Shown here: piece by piece, positions 61,727-64,000 of the stretch
Position numbering within the stretch: position 1 is the stretch's first letter
How the letters are laid out: every line of letters starts with the position of its first letter
Assembly (NCBI GenBank): GCA_029261405.1
Contig: JAJDBK010000045.1
Span: 54,805-118,804 of the forward strand
DNA length: 64,000 nucleotides
Reading direction: 5' to 3'
DNA from: Nitrospinaceae bacterium
GTDB lineage: Bacteria; Nitrospinota_A; UBA7883; JAJDBK01
Made by a program: the position numbers and the translations under genes
Notes under the pieces: generated by a model
The model's input: only the letters and a program-made list of their open reading frames with translations
Databases searched by the model: none
Told to the model about the DNA's origin: nothing

Positions 61727-64000
61727 ATGGCAAAAGAACCTGATTCCGATATCGATCTGGACGAGAGCGCCGAAAACCTCTACGCAAAACTTCTTGGCAT
61801 TGAAGAGTCGAGCGGCGCCGACCAAGGCCTGACTGTTGGCAGTGGTTTCATAGAGAGTCTCGCCGAAGAAGAGAAAGCTTTGGACGAGCGACGCGCCCTG
61901 CTCATTGAGCTTCTCCATAATATATCCACGTTTCTCAACTCTGCAAGGATGGGCGAGGACGCAAAAAGCAGGGAGCGTCTTCTCGGTCTCATAACCGGCC
62001 TGCTAACCAGGGTGAAGTCGGGGGATTCGTCCGGGTTCCTGATCCGGCACAGGGGAACGGCGCGGAATCTGGATGACAACGGGGAGGAGGTATCAGATTA
62101 CATAGTGACTTCCGGTTCTTTCTTTGTAGACATGGCAGTGGCGAATGAGGTTGCACGCAGACAGGGCAAATCCCAATCTCATCTCCCGGGTCGTTTATCT
62201 ATCGCCTGCAAGACTTTTGAAGCGTTGCGGTTCAACTCACTATATATTGAGGCGGAGGCGAAACCGAAAGATGTCAGGGATTCGTTACTGGCGTTAGCGG
62301 ATTATATCCGGCAGACCGCTACAGCCGAGAGCGCCAAACAAGCGGCGGGCAACCTGATTTACGACGAGAACCACCTGCCCGACCCTAACCTCACAATTCT
62401 GGCCGCTCTGAGTGGGTACGACCGAGGGGCGTTGCAGGGTATCGTTAAGAAGGTAGCCGGACTGATGGATCAGGCGGGTACCCATGCGCTTGAGAGGTAT
62501 CCCAACGTTTATGAAGCGTTGTTCGATATCAAACAGGTTAAAGACTCTTTGCGAAGACCGGCGGTTGAGGTCAACAACGTGCGATGGTTAATGATTCGCC
62601 GGGGGCAAAGCGTCATGTCGAAAGAAGACGCGACCATCGCCAGAACAGCTCTCGCATCTTACAGGGATACTCCAGAATCGGTCTCCTCCATCATGTCGAG
62701 TATTCAGGGTTCGAGCTATAACAGCGCCACGGCTGATACGTTACAGCGCACCTTGAGCGCCGCCAACGGTTTCCTTGCGAAAGTAAATACTGGAGATAAC
62801 AAGCGGATTACCCTGTCCAGAATTCGTTCCGGCTTAAACCAGGTTTCGGACGAAACTCTCGATTCGATCACTGTTCGTGATGGGCGGCTCTTAACCCAGT
62901 TGGATCAGGGTAATATTGTATTCGGCACGATGGAGCCTGAAATGGTGAAGGCGATACAGTTTTACAAACATCGGTCTATCGCAAAACGAAAAATCCGCGA
63001 AATGATGTTTAAGCCGGTCAATCTCACTCCCACCGACCTGAAGGTAATGGCCATAGATTTTGGTGTCTCGGTGGAAGATGTGACGTTGATATTCAGGAGG
63101 TTGAAAAGCTGTTTTGGGGCCAATGGTCGCTTTTTGCGACGGGCCTTCGATGAGAACATGGATCTTTTCGCCAAATATGAACTTAAAATCTTCGAGTTTC
63201 TTTGGCGTTTCATGGACGACATGGTTCAGCGGGACGACAGGGTGGCCTTTCTGAACGCTGTGCAACTGCTGATAGAACGCCTATCAGACCGGAGAGGGGT
63301 TCTTCGTTTTCTGCTGGAGGAATTTAGCGCTGAACGAAAAGAGATACGGTTTTCCGACCGTAACAGCCTCCTGATGGCGACATTGCTACTGCGTAAATAT
63401 AACAAGGAACTGCACCATAACATCGAGATGACACCTGAAGAGGTCATTCTTGTCAGGGATGGGATCGACGGTAATCTGGTCAAATGGATCGCCGCTTATA
63501 TGGACAGCGACCCGGACCGTTTCTACAAAAAAGCTAAGGCTCTGCATATGGAGCTGTTTGAACAACTCGGCGGCGTGAGGACAGCGGGAGCGCCTTTCAG
63601 ATTTCTGGTGGCCACTGTTCGTGAGTATTACATCTTTATGGCGCTAAACGGTTCTGAAGTTTCCCGGAAAATTATCAGCATGGCGGTGCGCGAATTTGGA
63701 GAGCCGTCAGCCCCCACATGGTCGTTGGTGGACGAGAAGACCGACATGCGCGGCATGATGCAACTATTCCAGGTTTCGGTCCGTGGGTTATGCAGGTTCA
63801 ACAACCTGAACGATGAGCCCACCCTGCGCAGAATTAAAAACAGGGAAAGCGAATTCACCAAACGTCACGGCCATCTCCTTGCCGAAGGCACAATCGGAAA
63901 ACTCGTCTCCCACATAAACGACGGATTAACAAAAATAGCTAAAGCCCACTCCCAGATAGTGTCGGGCAGTGTTTTGGGCCCCGAGGGGGCAGTGGAGTGG
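61727..64000 (+). CDS. Large helical protein of unknown function (cut by window edge)
   Basis: The frame is open from the ATG at 61727 to the last base, 758 codons with no stop. It starts MAKEPDSDIDLDESAENLYA. The whole visible part is predicted helical, charged and without signal peptide, membrane segment or low-complexity run; examples are RRALLIELLHNISTFLNS-type segments and LAKYELKIFEFLWRFMDDMV-type segments. Codon use fits neighbouring genes. Cysteines are rare. I recognise no catalytic motif or family. Antisense frames over this stretch are shadows. The end of the protein may hold a recognisable domain. Confidence 0.8.
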   Translation, partial: MAKEPDSDIDLDESAENLYAKLLGIEESSGADQGLTVGSGFIESLAEEEKALDERRALLIELLHNISTFLNSARMGEDAKSRERLLGLITGLLTRVKSGDSSGFLIRHRGTARNLDDNGEEVSDYIVTSGSFFVDMAVANEVARRQGKSQSHLPGRLSIACKTFEALRFNSLYIEAEAKPKDVRDSLLALADYIRQTATAESAKQAAGNLIYDENHLPDPNLTILAALSGYDRGALQGIVKKVAGLMDQAGTHALERYPNVYEALFDIKQVKDSLRRPAVEVNNVRWLMIRRGQSVMSKEDATIARTALASYRDTPESVSSIMSSIQGSSYNSATADTLQRTLSAANGFLAKVNTGDNKRITLSRIRSGLNQVSDETLDSITVRDGRLLTQLDQGNIVFGTMEPEMVKAIQFYKHRSIAKRKIREMMFKPVNLTPTDLKVMAIDFGVSVEDVTLIFRRLKSCFGANGRFLRRAFDENMDLFAKYELKIFEFLWRFMDDMVQRDDRVAFLNAVQLLIERLSDRRGVLRFLLEEFSAERKEIRFSDRNSLLMATLLLRKYNKELHHNIEMTPEEVILVRDGIDGNLVKWIAAYMDSDPDRFYKKAKALHMELFEQLGGVRTAGAPFRFLVATVREYYIFMALNGSEVSRKIISMAVREFGEPSAPTWSLVDEKTDMRGMMQLFQVSVRGLCRFNNLNDEPTLRRIKNRESEFTKRHGHLLAEGTIGKLVSHINDGLTKIAKAHSQIVSGSVLGPEGAVEW

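Noticed and set aside
1..64000. CRISPR arrays, prophage or autonomous transposase
   Set aside because: No regularly spaced repeat array, phage structural gene or transposase frame was found; repeats present are short inverted-end elements.

Overview
The window reads as chromosomal DNA of a Gram-negative bacterium with a respiratory, metal- and sulfur-active lifestyle. Signs are outer-membrane barrels, lipoproteins, many c-type cytochromes, SoxYZ, a TgpA/DUF58/MoxR operon, MglA-type GTPase and roadblock proteins, PATAN (DUF4388) and PilZ domains. This mix is typical of deltaproteobacteria in the old broad sense and of neighbouring phyla; the sequence alone does not fix the taxon. Gene density is high and most genes look intact.

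Layout. 1-700: end of an ATP synthase operon (atpC), a terminator, tRNA-Arg(CCT) and ends of two dispersed repeat families. 757-5887 (minus): a 33-haem cytochrome, an outer-membrane barrel and two YbjQ-family proteins, probably an electron conduit across the outer membrane. 5996-10554: nagZ, a globin-PsiE membrane fusion, a frameshifted TPR gene, an SH3-domain membrane protein and a small ORF. 10570-17458 (minus): a complete bacterial microcompartment operon with class II aldolase, three pentameric vertex proteins, a PduT-like and a second tandem-domain shell protein, one hexameric shell protein, a PduS-like flavin/Fe-S protein, CoA-acylating aldehyde dehydrogenase and an RpiR regulator. 17676-21201: an 11-haem cytochrome, a cNMP-domain/ferredoxin fusion and a b-type membrane protein, apparently one redox module. 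21308-27334: gyrA, TPR lipoprotein, serS, two PilZ proteins, tRNA-Ser(TGA). 27568-35142: a response regulator-PAS-PP2C protein, trkA-trkH, a PNPOx-like protein, an RluA-family synthase and purH. 35266-42403: oligoendopeptidase, an M50-like protease, a BamE-like protein, then TgpA-DUF58-MoxR. 42697-50457: a hybrid histidine kinase, a BFD-type [2Fe-2S] protein and a partial Sox-like sulfur locus (two cytochromes c, beta-propeller, soxY, soxZ, YeeE transporter, DUF302, HMA-like protein). 50463-53294: a 211-bp MITE-like element, a HEAT-repeat nucleotide cyclase and a cold-shock gene with a long leader. 53334-61077 (minus): zinc peptidase, MoaB/MogA, PATAN-pseudopilin fusion, TPR membrane protein, two roadblock proteins, an MglA-like GTPase fused to a SurA-like chaperone domain, and a TPR-roadblock protein. 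61727 to the right edge: a large unrecognised protein, cut by the window.

The most unusual items are the GTPase-SurA-like fusion inside a roadblock/TPR cluster, the 33-haem cytochrome with its barrel, the aldolase microcompartment that pairs PduS- and PduT-like electron-transfer parts but has no PduL, alcohol dehydrogenase or acetate kinase in the locus, and the cNMP/ferredoxin/cytochrome module. All assignments come from reading the sequence and recalling family signatures; no database search was run.
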